Shown here: piece after piece, positions 23,596 through 31,224 of the stretch | Position numbering within the stretch: the stretch's first letter is position 1 | Layout: the number at the start of each line of letters is the position of its first letter | DNA from: an uncultured Clostridia bacterium | Lineage (GTDB): Bacteria > Bacillota > Clostridia > Lachnospirales > CAG-274 | Assembly: GCA_947624015.1 (NCBI GenBank) | Contig: CANQIA010000018.1 | Coordinates: 1-35,625 of the forward strand | Length of the DNA stretch: 35,625 nt | Direction: 5' to 3' | Program-made: the position numbers and the translations under genes | The notes under the pieces: model-generated | What the model was told of the DNA's origin: nothing | Database searches by the model: none | The model's input: the letters and a program-made list of their open reading frames with translations, nothing else

Positions 23596-24783
23596 TTACT
23601 CCTTATCGAGTATGATATCGAATATTTTGTGAGCCACTTTTTCTTTGCTCATTACAGGCAGCTCCAGAGTGCGGTTTTTTGTAATTACTGTAACTACGTT
23701 TGTATCTGTGCCAAAGCCTGCCCCTTCCACCTTGAGATTATTTGCCACTATCATATCGGCATTTTTACTTTTAAGCTTTTTGACCGAGTTTTCAACAAGG
23801 CTTTCCGTTTCCATACTAAAGCCGCACAGATACTGACCGTCTTTGTTATCCCCCATGTATTTAAGAATATCTGCGGTCCTTTTAAGCTGTATGCTCATAT
23901 CCATATCGCTTTTCTTTATTTTGTTTTCGGCAGTAGTTTTTGGAGTGTAGTCGGCTATGGCAGCGGACATTATAACTATATGGGAATTTTTGTATTCGGA
24001 TATTACGGCGCTGTACATATCCTCGGCGCTTTTTACATTTATTATTCTAACAAAGGGCGGCGGAGAGGCAGTCATATTTGCCGCAATGAGAGTGACATCG
24101 GCTCCTCTGAGCATAGCGGCTCTTGCTATGGCGCAGCCCATTTTGCCCGTTGAATGATTTGTAATATATCTGACGGGGTCTATTGCCTCTACGGTGGCGC
24201 CTGCCGTAACCGTTATTTTTTTGCCCTTAAGGTCTTTGTCGTATGCCAGCTCTCTGTATATATATTCGGCTATGTCGCCGGGTTCGGGCATTTTACCCTT
24301 ACCGCTGTCGCCGCATGCCAGAAGTCCTTCGGCAGGTTCTATAAAATGAAAGCCGAAGCCTTTGAGCTTTTCTATATTGTTTTGCAGTATAGGGTTTTCA
24401 TACATAGCGGTATTCATGGCAGGAGAAATGTACACAGGACATTTGCACGCCATTAGGGTAGTGGAAAGCATATCGTCTGCAATGCCGTTTGCAAGCTTGC
24501 CTATAATATTGGCAGTGGCAGGAGCTATTATTGCCAGATCCGCCTTTTTTGCAAGGGATATATGCTTTACTTCATACTGTATGTTTTTGTCAAAAGTTTC
24601 AACTATACATTTGTTTCCCGTAAGTCTTTCAAAGGTAAGAGGAGCAATTATTTCGGTGGCGTTCCTTGTCATTATGACATTTACATCACAGCCCTGTTTT
24701 TTGAGCATATGGGCAAGGGAAGCAGCCTTATAGGCGGCTATGGAGCCTGTTACGCCCAGTATGATCGATTTTCCCGTAAGCAT
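23596..24783 (-). CDS. coaBC: Bifunctional phosphopantothenoylcysteine decarboxylase / phosphopantothenate-cysteine ligase CoaBC
   Basis: This 395-residue enzyme carries out two CoA biosynthesis steps, the ligation of cysteine to 4'-phosphopantothenate and its decarboxylation. The N-terminal flavoprotein CoaC half (about 1-180) has LGVTGSIAAYKA, the PAMNTAMYENP substrate loop and ACGDSGKGKMPEP with the catalytic Cys. The C-terminal CoaB half has VTAGATVEAIDPVRYITNHSTGKMG and AAIADYTPK. I start it at the ATG at 24783 with GAAAGGAG upstream; a TTG nine bases earlier abuts the ribosome site and is unlikely. It is divergent from the transporter and coaX genes of the same pathway. Confidence 0.96.
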   Translation of the reverse strand: MLTGKSIILGVTGSIAAYKAASLAHMLKKQGCDVNVIMTRNATEIIAPLTFERLTGNKCIVETFDKNIQYEVKHISLAKKADLAIIAPATANIIGKLANGIADDMLSTTLMACKCPVYISPAMNTAMYENPILQNNIEKLKGFGFHFIEPAEGLLACGDSGKGKMPEPGDIAEYIYRELAYDKDLKGKKITVTAGATVEAIDPVRYITNHSTGKMGCAIARAAMLRGADVTLIAANMTASPPPFVRIINVKSAEDMYSAVISEYKNSHIVIMSAAIADYTPKTTAENKIKKSDMDMSIQLKRTADILKYMGDNKDGQYLCGFSMETESLVENSVKKLKSKNADMIVANNLKVEGAGFGTDTNVVTVITKNRTLELPVMSKEKVAHKIFDIILDKE

Positions 24784-24809
24784 GGTAGACAACTCCTTTC
24801 ATTTTTTTA

Positions 24810-24838
24810 ATAATAACATTTATTATTGATTTTTTCAA
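24810..24838 (-). promoter_or_regulatory. coaBC promoter
   Basis: On the minus strand, TTGAAA, 17 bases, TATTAT, starting transcription about 20 bases before the coaBC ATG. Its -35 (24833-24838) lies next to the -35 of the divergent transporter promoter (24826-24831), so RNA polymerase cannot occupy both at once. Confidence 0.55.
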
Positions 24839-24854
24839 TAATATAATATATAAT
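24826..24854 (+). promoter_or_regulatory. Promoter of the pantothenate transporter-coaX operon
   Basis: TTGATT, 17 bases, TATAAT. It predicts a start near 24861 and a leader of about 94 bases before the ATG at 24955. Confidence 0.6.
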
Positions 24855-24872
24855 TATATGGTAAAAATTTTA

Positions 24873-24951
24873 TGCGCTGTATCCATACTACGGTAAAACA
24901 CAAGAACGGTCTCTGGTTCTTGTGCAGTGGAGCGGTAGCAAGGAGGAATTT
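24873..24951 (+). ncRNA. Structured leader of the ECF transporter gene, candidate riboswitch
   Basis: The leader holds a perfect 9-bp hairpin (CACAAGAAC / GTTCTTGTG, about 24899-24925, 8-base loop). This is enclosed by a weaker outer pairing of GCTGT and TCC near 24876 with GGA and GTAGC near 24930. The ribosome site AAGGAGG follows directly on the outer stem, so the fold could control translation. It does not match the TPP, FMN, THF or preQ1 consensus sequences as I know them. The inner hairpin is seen; the outer stem and any ligand are inference. Confidence 0.4.
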
Positions 24952-24954
24952 AAT

Positions 24955-25578
24955 ATGACAAAGCAGAGAGAAAAAACTCGTGGTCTTGTGGAAATGGCAC
25001 TGTTTGCGGCTATTATCGTTGTGCTTACGATAACGCCCTTAGGCTTTATTCCTTTAGGCTTCATGAATGCGACTACCATACACATTCCCGTAATAATAGC
25101 AGGGATAGTGTTAGGCTGGAAGAAAGGCGCTCTTACAGGCTTTATGTTCGGATTGTCAAGCTTTTTGAATGCTACATTCCGTTCAGCCAGCGTTACGGCA
25201 TTTCTTTTTACGCCTTTTAAGCCGGGTGGCAATGCTTTAAGTATTGTGATTTGCTTTGTTCCCCGTATATTAATAGGCGTGGCAGCCTATTTTGTTTATA
25301 TGGGAGTATATAAGCTTATCAAGAAGAAAACGCCGTCTATGTTTATAGCAGGCGTTGCAGGTTCTATGACAAATACCATACTTGTCATGGGCATGGCATA
25401 CATATTCTTTGCAAAGAAATATGCTGAGGCAACGGGTCTTGCAAGCGCAGACCTTGTACTTAAGGCAGTGCTTACGGTCATGGCTGTAAACGGTATCCCG
25501 GAGGCAATAGTTGCAGGGATCATTTCATCAGCCGTATGTGCGGCGCTTATGGCAGCTTATAAGAACAGATTACAGTAA
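24955..25578 (+). CDS. panT: ECF transporter S component, probably pantothenate-specific
   Basis: This 207-residue protein has about six membrane helices and the energy-coupling-factor S-component pattern: a positively charged N-terminus, LVEMALFAAIIVVLTITPLGFIPLGF and IHIPVIIAGIVLGWKKGALTGFMFGLSSFLNA. S components bind a vitamin and dock to a shared EcfAAT module encoded elsewhere. It lies 18 bases upstream of coaX (pantothenate kinase) and is divergent from coaBC, which makes pantothenate the likely substrate; this is context, not a binding motif. The start at 24955 follows AAGGAGG; an upstream in-frame ATG at 24922 lies within the leader fold. Confidence 0.75.
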   Translation: MTKQREKTRGLVEMALFAAIIVVLTITPLGFIPLGFMNATTIHIPVIIAGIVLGWKKGALTGFMFGLSSFLNATFRSASVTAFLFTPFKPGGNALSIVICFVPRILIGVAAYFVYMGVYKLIKKKTPSMFIAGVAGSMTNTILVMGMAYIFFAKKYAEATGLASADLVLKAVLTVMAVNGIPEAIVAGIISSAVCAALMAAYKNRLQ

Positions 25579-25596
25579 TAGGTCAAGAGGTAAAAT

Positions 25597-26367
25597 ATGA
25601 TACTGGCAATAGATATAGGAAATACAAACATAGTCGTAGGCGGCATAACCCAAAACAATATAGACTTTATGGCACGCCTTGCCACAGATAAGCTTAAGAC
25701 AAAGGATGAATACGGAGTAAATCTTCTTAATCTTTTGCAGCTCTATCATATAGACAGAAAAAGTATAGAAGGCTGTATAATTTCCTCTGTTGTGCCTCCC
25801 GTATTGGGGCGTATAAAAAGAGCGGTGGAGCTGGCAACGGGACAAAAGCCTATAGTGGTGGGTCCCGGCATAAAGACAGGACTTAATATACTTATGGACA
25901 ATCCCGCTGCGGTAGGAAGCGACAGAATAGTAAGCTCTGTTGCGGCGCTTTCTCTGTTTAAGCCGCCTATACTCATTATAGATATGGGTACAGCCACCAC
26001 TATCGATACGATAGATAAAAAGGGCAACTATATAGGCGGCTGTATAATGCCGGGCGTAAATATAAGCTTACAGGCTCTTACTGCAGGCACTGCCCAGCTT
26101 CCCGGTATAAGTCTTGAAGATCCCAAGACCGCCATAGGCAAAAATACAGTGGATTGTATGCGCAGCGGCATAATATACGGCACTGCGTCTATGATAGAAG
26201 GCTATGTTGCCAGAATAGAAAAAGAGCTTGGCGAAAGAGCCACCGTAGTTGTAACGGGAGGTCTTGGTAGGCAGATATGTCGGTATTGTATAAGAGATGA
26301 TTTTAATTTCTGCGACGATCTGCTCCTGAGAGGGCTGAGCATTATTTACAAAAAGAATATGCAATAA
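25597..26367 (+). CDS. coaX: Type III pantothenate kinase
   Basis: This 256-residue enzyme of the ASKHA fold phosphorylates pantothenate, the first step of CoA synthesis. DIGNTNIVVG (phosphate loop, residues 5-14), GPGIKTGL, GSDRIVSSVAA, DMGTATTID and GGCIMPGV are all present in the family order. Type III enzymes are not feedback-inhibited by CoA, so supply may be controlled through the transporter. It is co-transcribed with the upstream S component and ends at a strong terminator. Confidence 0.95.
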   Translation: MILAIDIGNTNIVVGGITQNNIDFMARLATDKLKTKDEYGVNLLNLLQLYHIDRKSIEGCIISSVVPPVLGRIKRAVELATGQKPIVVGPGIKTGLNILMDNPAAVGSDRIVSSVAALSLFKPPILIIDMGTATTIDTIDKKGNYIGGCIMPGVNISLQALTAGTAQLPGISLEDPKTAIGKNTVDCMRSGIIYGTASMIEGYVARIEKELGERATVVVTGGLGRQICRYCIRDDFNFCDDLLLRGLSIIYKKNMQ

Positions 26368-26397
26368 AAAAGGAGATGGAACACATCTCCCTTTTTT
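26366..26397 (+). terminator. Terminator after coaX
   Basis: GGAGATG / CATCTCC stem with a GAACA loop, an A-run before and TTTTTT after. It begins at the coaX stop codon. Confidence 0.9.
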
Positions 26398-26454
26398 GTA
26401 TATGCTTTACAGAAAAAATTCATATAAAAAAACAACAAATATCGCAAAATCATA

Positions 26455-26483
26455 TTGCAATAAACATGACGATATAGTATTAT
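26455..26483 (+). promoter_or_regulatory. Promoter of the rubredoxin/GltB-like gene
   Basis: TTGCAA, 17 bases, TATTAT, predicting a start near 26490, just before the Fur box. A second TATAAT at 26483-26488 lacks a -35 at normal spacing. Confidence 0.45.
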
Positions 26484-26492
26484 ATAATTAAG

Positions 26493-26507
26493 TGATAATC
26501 ATTATCA
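26493..26507. promoter_or_regulatory. Fur box (7-1-7)
   Basis: TGATAATCATTATCA is a perfect 7-1-7 palindrome identical to the Bacillus-type Fur core TGATAAT-N-ATTATCA. It differs from the PerR (TTATAAT) and Zur (TCGTAAT) half-sites. It lies between the -10 and the AAGGAGG ribosome site of the following gene, where a bound repressor would block transcription. Confidence 0.85.
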
Positions 26508-26522
26508 ATAAGGAGGTATATT

Positions 26523-27914
26523 ATGGCAAAATACAAGTGCAGCGTATGCGGATACGTTTACGATGAGGAAAAGGAAAACAAGCCTTTTGGGGAACTTGAA
26601 TGCTGTCCCATGTGTAAGCAGGGCATAGAGGTATTCAGAGTCATGGAAGAGGAGACAAAGCCACAACCTGTTTCGGAAAGGGGAGGCGATCCTCTTGAAT
26701 ACAATAAGGAATATGCCCGCTTTGACGAAAGTGTACGATATATGGATCATATACATAAAATAGCTGTTACAGGTCATTCCGTTATAGAAGCCATGGGTAC
26801 CAAAATGCCTATGCCAAACTGGGACGATATACTTGTACTGGGAGCGCAGCTTGATCCTCCGCCGCTTATGGAGGATGAAGAAGTCAATATAAAGACCGTA
26901 ATAGGAAAGCATGCCCTTAAGCCTATGGTACTTGAGGGACCTGTGTATATTTCACATATGTCCTTTGGCGCTCTTTCAAAGGAAACAAAGATCGCTCTTG
27001 CCAAGGGCGCAGCTATGGCAGGTACAGCTATGTGCAGCGGCGAAGGCGGTATACTTCCCGAGGAAATGGCGGCAGCCCACAAATACATATTTGAATATGT
27101 GCCTAACCGTTACAGCGTAACTCCCGAAAACCTACAGAATTCAGACGCCATAGAAATAAAGATCGGTCAAGGCACAAAGCCGGGCATGGGCGGTCACTTG
27201 CCGGGAGAAAAGGTAACCGAGGAAATTTCAAAAATAAGGAATAAGCCCCTTGGCAAGGATGTTATAAGTCCGTCAAAATTTCCCGATATAAATACGAAGG
27301 AGGAACTGAAGGAGCTTGTCGAACAACTGAGGATGTGTTCACAGGGCAGACCAATAGGTATCAAGATAGCGGCAGGCAGAATAGAAAAGGATATTGAATA
27401 TTGCCTGTTTGCAGGCGCCGATTTTATAACCATAGACGGCAGAGGCGGCGCAACAGGGGCAAGCCCTGCAATAATCAGGGATTCCACAAGCGTTCCCACA
27501 ATTTACGCTCTTTACAGAGCAAAGAAGTATCTAAAGGAACACAACAGCGATATTGATATTGTCATTACAGGCGGATTGAGAGTATCCTCAGACTTTGCAA
27601 AGGCTATCGCCATGGGTGCAACGGCAGTTGCCGTAGCCTCAGCGGCAATGATAGCGGCAGCGTGTCAGCAGTACAGAATATGCGGCAGCGGAAACTGTCC
27701 TGTTGGTATGGCTACTCAGGATCCCGAATTGAGAAAAAGATTCGGCATAGATACGGCTGCCCGAAGAGTCGGCAATTTCTTCAAATGCAGCTTTGAGGAG
27801 CTTAAGACTTTTGCAAGGATAACGGGACACAGAGATATACATGATATGAGCGTAGAAGACCTTTGCACCATTAACAGGGAGATCTCCGAATTTACAGACA
27901 TTCCTCATGCTTAA
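26523..27914 (+). CDS. Rubredoxin-domain glutamate synthase-like flavoprotein
   Basis: This 463-residue protein begins with a short rubredoxin-like iron site (C6-x2-C9 and C28-P-M-C31, within residues 1-38). It continues as the FMN-binding TIM-barrel domain of glutamate synthase large subunit (about 90-450). The GltB-type [3Fe-4S] cysteines are present as C381-x5-C387-x4-C392, and the FMN barrel has ITIDGRGGATGASP and ITGGLRVSSDFAKAIAMGA. There is no glutaminase domain, so it is not a complete glutamate synthase. It is more likely an electron-transfer oxidoreductase, with the rubredoxin feeding electrons to FMN; its substrate is unknown. A Fur box overlaps its start region, so it should be made under iron limitation, which is surprising for a protein with two iron sites. 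Confidence 0.9.
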   Translation: MAKYKCSVCGYVYDEEKENKPFGELECCPMCKQGIEVFRVMEEETKPQPVSERGGDPLEYNKEYARFDESVRYMDHIHKIAVTGHSVIEAMGTKMPMPNWDDILVLGAQLDPPPLMEDEEVNIKTVIGKHALKPMVLEGPVYISHMSFGALSKETKIALAKGAAMAGTAMCSGEGGILPEEMAAAHKYIFEYVPNRYSVTPENLQNSDAIEIKIGQGTKPGMGGHLPGEKVTEEISKIRNKPLGKDVISPSKFPDINTKEELKELVEQLRMCSQGRPIGIKIAAGRIEKDIEYCLFAGADFITIDGRGGATGASPAIIRDSTSVPTIYALYRAKKYLKEHNSDIDIVITGGLRVSSDFAKAIAMGATAVAVASAAMIAAACQQYRICGSGNCPVGMATQDPELRKRFGIDTAARRVGNFFKCSFEELKTFARITGHRDIHDMSVEDLCTINREISEFTDIPHA

Positions 27915-27991
27915 GCTCCCAATCGGTTTACGGTGTGCCGATAATCGGGAAAAATGCTGTATTATATGTAACGACAAGGGAAAGTGATAAA

Positions 27992-29047
27992 ATGACGAAG
28001 AAGAACAGAGCCGTGGCTTTTGCCATACTGGCGGCAGCCCTATATGGGGTAAACATACCCTTTTCAAAGGTACTTATGAAAAATATCGGACCTACTATGA
28101 TGGCGGCATTTTTGTATCTGGGAGCAGGAGCGGGGCTTTTCATATATGGTATTATATTCGGCTCAAAAGGAAAAGGCAGCTCAAATGAACTATTGACTAA
28201 AAGAGAGCTTCCCTATACCTTGGCAATGATACTTTTGGATATAGCGGCGCCGATACTTCTCATGTTAGGCGTCAGAAGTACGGCTTCGGCAAATGTCTCT
28301 CTGCTCAATAACTTTGAGATAGTGGCAACCTCTGTAATTGCCCTTGTTATATTCGGAGAGATCATTTCAAAAAGATTGTGGATAGCAATATTTCTTGTAA
28401 CATTGGCAAGCATAATGCTGAGCTTTGAAGGAGAGTACAGCTTCAGCTTCAATACAGGCTCTCTTTTTGTAATAGGCGCATGCATATGCTGGGGCTTTGA
28501 AAACAACTGCACAAGGATGCTGAGCAGCAAAAGCTCTGTGGAGATCACTACCCTAAAGGGCTGCTTTTCAGGCTTGGGAAGTCTTATAATAGCGATTATT
28601 GTAGGCGAAGAATTGCCGAATATGACTTATATTGCGGCGGCTATGCTTCTGGGCTTTGTTTCCTATGGTCTTAGCATTAATTTTTATATTTTGGCTCAGA
28701 AAAATTTAGGCGCAGCCAAGACAAGCGCATATTATTCCGCAGCTCCCTTTATAGGCGCAGCCTTTAGTATGCTTTTGCTGGGCGAAAGACCCAATGCCGT
28801 ATTCTATGGGGCAATGCTTATAATGATAGCTGCAACGGCGCTTATGGTCAAGGATACCATAGCTTTGCAGCACACCCATGAGCATATGCATACCCATATT
28901 CATCAGCACAGGCATGGGGATGTGGTACATACTCATGAGCATACTCATATCCACTCTCATATGCACGTCCATGAGCATGGAGAAGAGACTCACGGACACA
29001 GCCATACAAATAAAGAGCTAATTGACCATAATCATGCTCATATTTAG
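27992..29047 (+). CDS. EamA/DMT-family transporter with a histidine-rich C-terminal tail
   Basis: This 351-residue protein has two EamA repeats with about ten membrane helices (about residues 5-290). A soluble tail follows (about 292-351) that contains 23 histidines, mostly as alternating H-x-H runs in two similar blocks (HTHEHMHTHIH and HTHEHTHIHSH) plus GHSH and HNHAH near the end. The tail looks like a Zn/Ni/Co or Cu binding region on a drug/metabolite-type transporter. I start it at the ATG at 27992, preceded by AAGGGAAAG; an upstream ATG at 27935 lacks a ribosome site. It follows the Fur-box gene by 77 bases with no terminator, so it may share that control. Substrate unknown; metal export or metal-sensing is inference. 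Confidence 0.85.
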   Translation: MTKKNRAVAFAILAAALYGVNIPFSKVLMKNIGPTMMAAFLYLGAGAGLFIYGIIFGSKGKGSSNELLTKRELPYTLAMILLDIAAPILLMLGVRSTASANVSLLNNFEIVATSVIALVIFGEIISKRLWIAIFLVTLASIMLSFEGEYSFSFNTGSLFVIGACICWGFENNCTRMLSSKSSVEITTLKGCFSGLGSLIIAIIVGEELPNMTYIAAAMLLGFVSYGLSINFYILAQKNLGAAKTSAYYSAAPFIGAAFSMLLLGERPNAVFYGAMLIMIAATALMVKDTIALQHTHEHMHTHIHQHRHGDVVHTHEHTHIHSHMHVHEHGEETHGHSHTNKELIDHNHAHI

Positions 29048-29070
29048 TGAAAAAATAGTAAAATTTTTAC

Positions 29071-29099
29071 TTGAAATTCAATATTTTACTTGCTATAAT
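29071..29099 (+). promoter_or_regulatory. Promoter of the ArsB/NhaD-type transporter
   Basis: TTGAAA, 17 bases, TATAAT. It gives a leader of about 68 bases in which I see no strong fold. Confidence 0.6.
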
Positions 29100-29174
29100 G
29101 GTAAAAGTTTTAAGGGGTAACATTTACATTGTGTTAAATTTACATCTTAATTGAAAAGTAAGGAGGAAAATTTT

Positions 29175-30530
29175 ATGATAGCAAAAATAACGGCATTCTT
29201 GATTTTCTTTGTAATGTTTATTCTTATAGTTTCGGATAAGATAGAAAGACATAAGGTAACGCTTGCATGCGGAGCGCTTACTCTTTTGTTGGTGTTCGGA
29301 CTGTTTATGCACAGTATGAGCGCTATAATGACCACCATAAATTTAAAAACCGTATTTACACAAGGCTTTTGGTACAGCTCAGGAAGTACAGAGGAGGCTT
29401 CAACGGGTATCAACTGGGCGACCATTATATTTATATTCGGCATGATGGTAATGGTAGAGGGCATGGCAAAGGCAGGCTTTTTCCGTTGGCTGTGTATGTG
29501 GCTTGCAAAGCTTGTAAACTACAGACCGATACCGCTTTTTATAGCCTTTATGATAATGTCGGCTGTACTTTCCATGTTTATAGACAGCATTACGGTCATA
29601 CTTTTCCTTGCGGCTGTTACGGTAGAGCTGGCAACTCTTCTTAAATTCGACCCTGTGCCTATGATCATATCGGAAATCTTCTGCGCAAACCTTGGCGGCT
29701 CTGCCACCATGTGCGGAGATCCGCCAAACATAATAATAGGCACTTCGCTTCATTTTACATTTGGCGATTTTCTTACAAATACAGGCGTTATCGCAGGAGT
29801 AGGTCTTATACTTGTAATTGTGTATTTCTATATGGTATTTCACAACAAGCTTGTTACGGAGGAACATACAAGTGTGGATATTTCCGCTATGCCTAAGCCT
29901 TCATCTGCCATTACAAGCAAAAAGCGTTTTGCCGTAAGCTGTATAATATTTGCAGGGGCTGTTATAATGCTTGTAACTCATGCCCGCACGGGACTTACGG
30001 TTGCATTTATAGGCACCTTTATAGCCCTAGTCACATTACTTACTGCGGGTAAAGACGCATATTCACTTATAAAAAAGGTGGACTTTAAAACACTTTTGTT
30101 CTTTGTGGGTCTTTTTGTGGTCGTAGGCGGCCTTGAGCAGACGGGCATACTTGAGGATATAGCAGGTCTTATAGAAACCGTAAGCGGCGGACACAATATG
30201 ACGATGGTAGCGATCATAATATGGGTATCTGCCGTTGCAAGCGCATTTGTGGACAATATTCCCTTTGCCGCAACAATGATACCCGTTATAAGCAGTCTTG
30301 CCGAGGCTACCGGCATAGACATAGGTATACTGGCATGGGCATTGTCCATGGGTACGGATATTGGCGGCAGCGCTACACCCATAGGAGCTTCAGCCAATGT
30401 TGTAGGCACATCCGTAGCCGCAAAGAACGGACATATAATAGGCTGGGGCAAGTTCTGTAAATATGCGGTACCGGCAACGCTTATAGTCGTTACTGCGTCA
30501 ATGCTTATTATATTTGCCAGATATTGTTGA
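29175..30530 (+). CDS. ArsB/NhaD-type (ion transporter superfamily) permease
   Basis: This 451-residue, highly hydrophobic protein has about eleven membrane helices. Two family repeats are visible: GGSATMCGDPPNIIIG in the first half and GTDIGGSATPIGASANVVG in the second, with FVDNIPFAATMIP between. This is the pattern of the ArsB/NhaD/P-protein superfamily, which includes Na+/H+ antiporters and anion exporters. No ars regulator or reductase is nearby, so arsenite is not assumed. The ATG at 29175 follows AAGGAGG; a TTG at 29151 in the same frame lacks a site. It is followed 18 bases later by a kinase-like gene. Confidence 0.85.
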   Translation: MIAKITAFLIFFVMFILIVSDKIERHKVTLACGALTLLLVFGLFMHSMSAIMTTINLKTVFTQGFWYSSGSTEEASTGINWATIIFIFGMMVMVEGMAKAGFFRWLCMWLAKLVNYRPIPLFIAFMIMSAVLSMFIDSITVILFLAAVTVELATLLKFDPVPMIISEIFCANLGGSATMCGDPPNIIIGTSLHFTFGDFLTNTGVIAGVGLILVIVYFYMVFHNKLVTEEHTSVDISAMPKPSSAITSKKRFAVSCIIFAGAVIMLVTHARTGLTVAFIGTFIALVTLLTAGKDAYSLIKKVDFKTLLFFVGLFVVVGGLEQTGILEDIAGLIETVSGGHNMTMVAIIIWVSAVASAFVDNIPFAATMIPVISSLAEATGIDIGILAWALSMGTDIGGSATPIGASANVVGTSVAAKNGHIIGWGKFCKYAVPATLIVVTASMLIIFARYC

Positions 30531-30548
30531 TTTGAATAGGGGGATAAT

Positions 30549-31157
30549 ATGAGCGATCAGATAATCATTGCCATAGGACGTGAATTTGGCAGCGGAGGTC
30601 ATAAGATAGCTAAAAAGCTGGCTGAAGAGCTGGGACTTAATTTCTATGACAGGCGTATGCTGGATGAACTGGCAGAAAAGAAAAATATAAGGATAGAATT
30701 CCTTGAAAAATATGACGAGGAGCCGAGAAAGCTTTTCGGCGCCCGTTCCGTAGACGCAAGAACAAAGTCATATTCCAATTCCATAGAAGAGATCATTGCC
30801 GAAATGCAGTTTGAATATATTAAGGAAAAAGCCGACATGGGCGAGAGCTTCGTGATAGTAGGTCGCTGTGCCGAGGAAGTACTCAAAGGCAGAAAGGGGC
30901 TTATCTCCATATTCATATTAGGCGATTTTGAGGACAAGGTAAATAGGACTATGGAAAAATTCGGCATAGATGAAAAGGAAGCCGTTATTAAAAATAAGCG
31001 CCATGACAAAACGAGGAAAAAATATCATAATGTTCATTCCGAAGGAAAATGGGGCGATTCAAGGACATATGATCTTTGCATAAACAGCAGTAAGCTGGGT
31101 ATAGACGGTACTGTGGATCTGCTTAAAAAGTACATAGGCGAAAGAATATATAAATAA
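30549..31157 (+). CDS. Cytidylate kinase-like family protein
   Basis: This 202-residue P-loop protein has IGREFGSGGHKIAKKLAEELGLNFYDRRMLDELA at the N-terminus. That is the variant Walker A of the cytidylate-kinase-like family found in many Clostridia, which lack the full CMP-binding region of Cmk. The C-terminal lid region has RHDKTRKKYHN and YDLCINSSKLGID. The true substrate is not established; it is not the housekeeping Cmk. It lies 18 bases after the transporter with a weak ribosome site (GGGGG), so the pair is probably one transcript. Confidence 0.85.
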   Translation: MSDQIIIAIGREFGSGGHKIAKKLAEELGLNFYDRRMLDELAEKKNIRIEFLEKYDEEPRKLFGARSVDARTKSYSNSIEEIIAEMQFEYIKEKADMGESFVIVGRCAEEVLKGRKGLISIFILGDFEDKVNRTMEKFGIDEKEAVIKNKRHDKTRKKYHNVHSEGKWGDSRTYDLCINSSKLGIDGTVDLLKKYIGERIYK

Positions 31158-31162
31158 TACTA

Positions 31163-31191
31163 TTGATTTTGAGCTAAAAATAATATAAAAT
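31163..31191 (+). promoter_or_regulatory. Promoter of the DUF362 gene
   Basis: TTGATT, 17 bases, TAAAAT, 33 bases before the ATG. A moderate match. Confidence 0.4.
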
Positions 31192-31224
31192 AACTTTATA
31201 CCGAAGAAATGAGGAGGGTTTTTT

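Noticed and set aside
24861..24954. Known TPP, FMN, THF or preQ1 riboswitch in the panT leader
   Set aside because: None of the conserved core sequences I know for these classes is present. It is kept as an unassigned structured leader.
27915..27991. Separate promoter or terminator between the rubredoxin/GltB-like gene and the DMT transporter
   Set aside because: A TATTAT is present but has no -35 at workable spacing, and the ATCGG/CCGAT pairing is short and lacks a T-run.
28706..29005. Met/His-rich minus-strand frame opposite the DMT transporter tail
   Set aside because: The pattern is simply the complement of the H-x-H codons. No ribosome site or independent support.
29175..30530. Naming the transporter as an arsenite pump
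   Set aside because: The superfamily contains Na+/H+ antiporters and other anion transporters, and no arsR, arsC or arsA gene is nearby.
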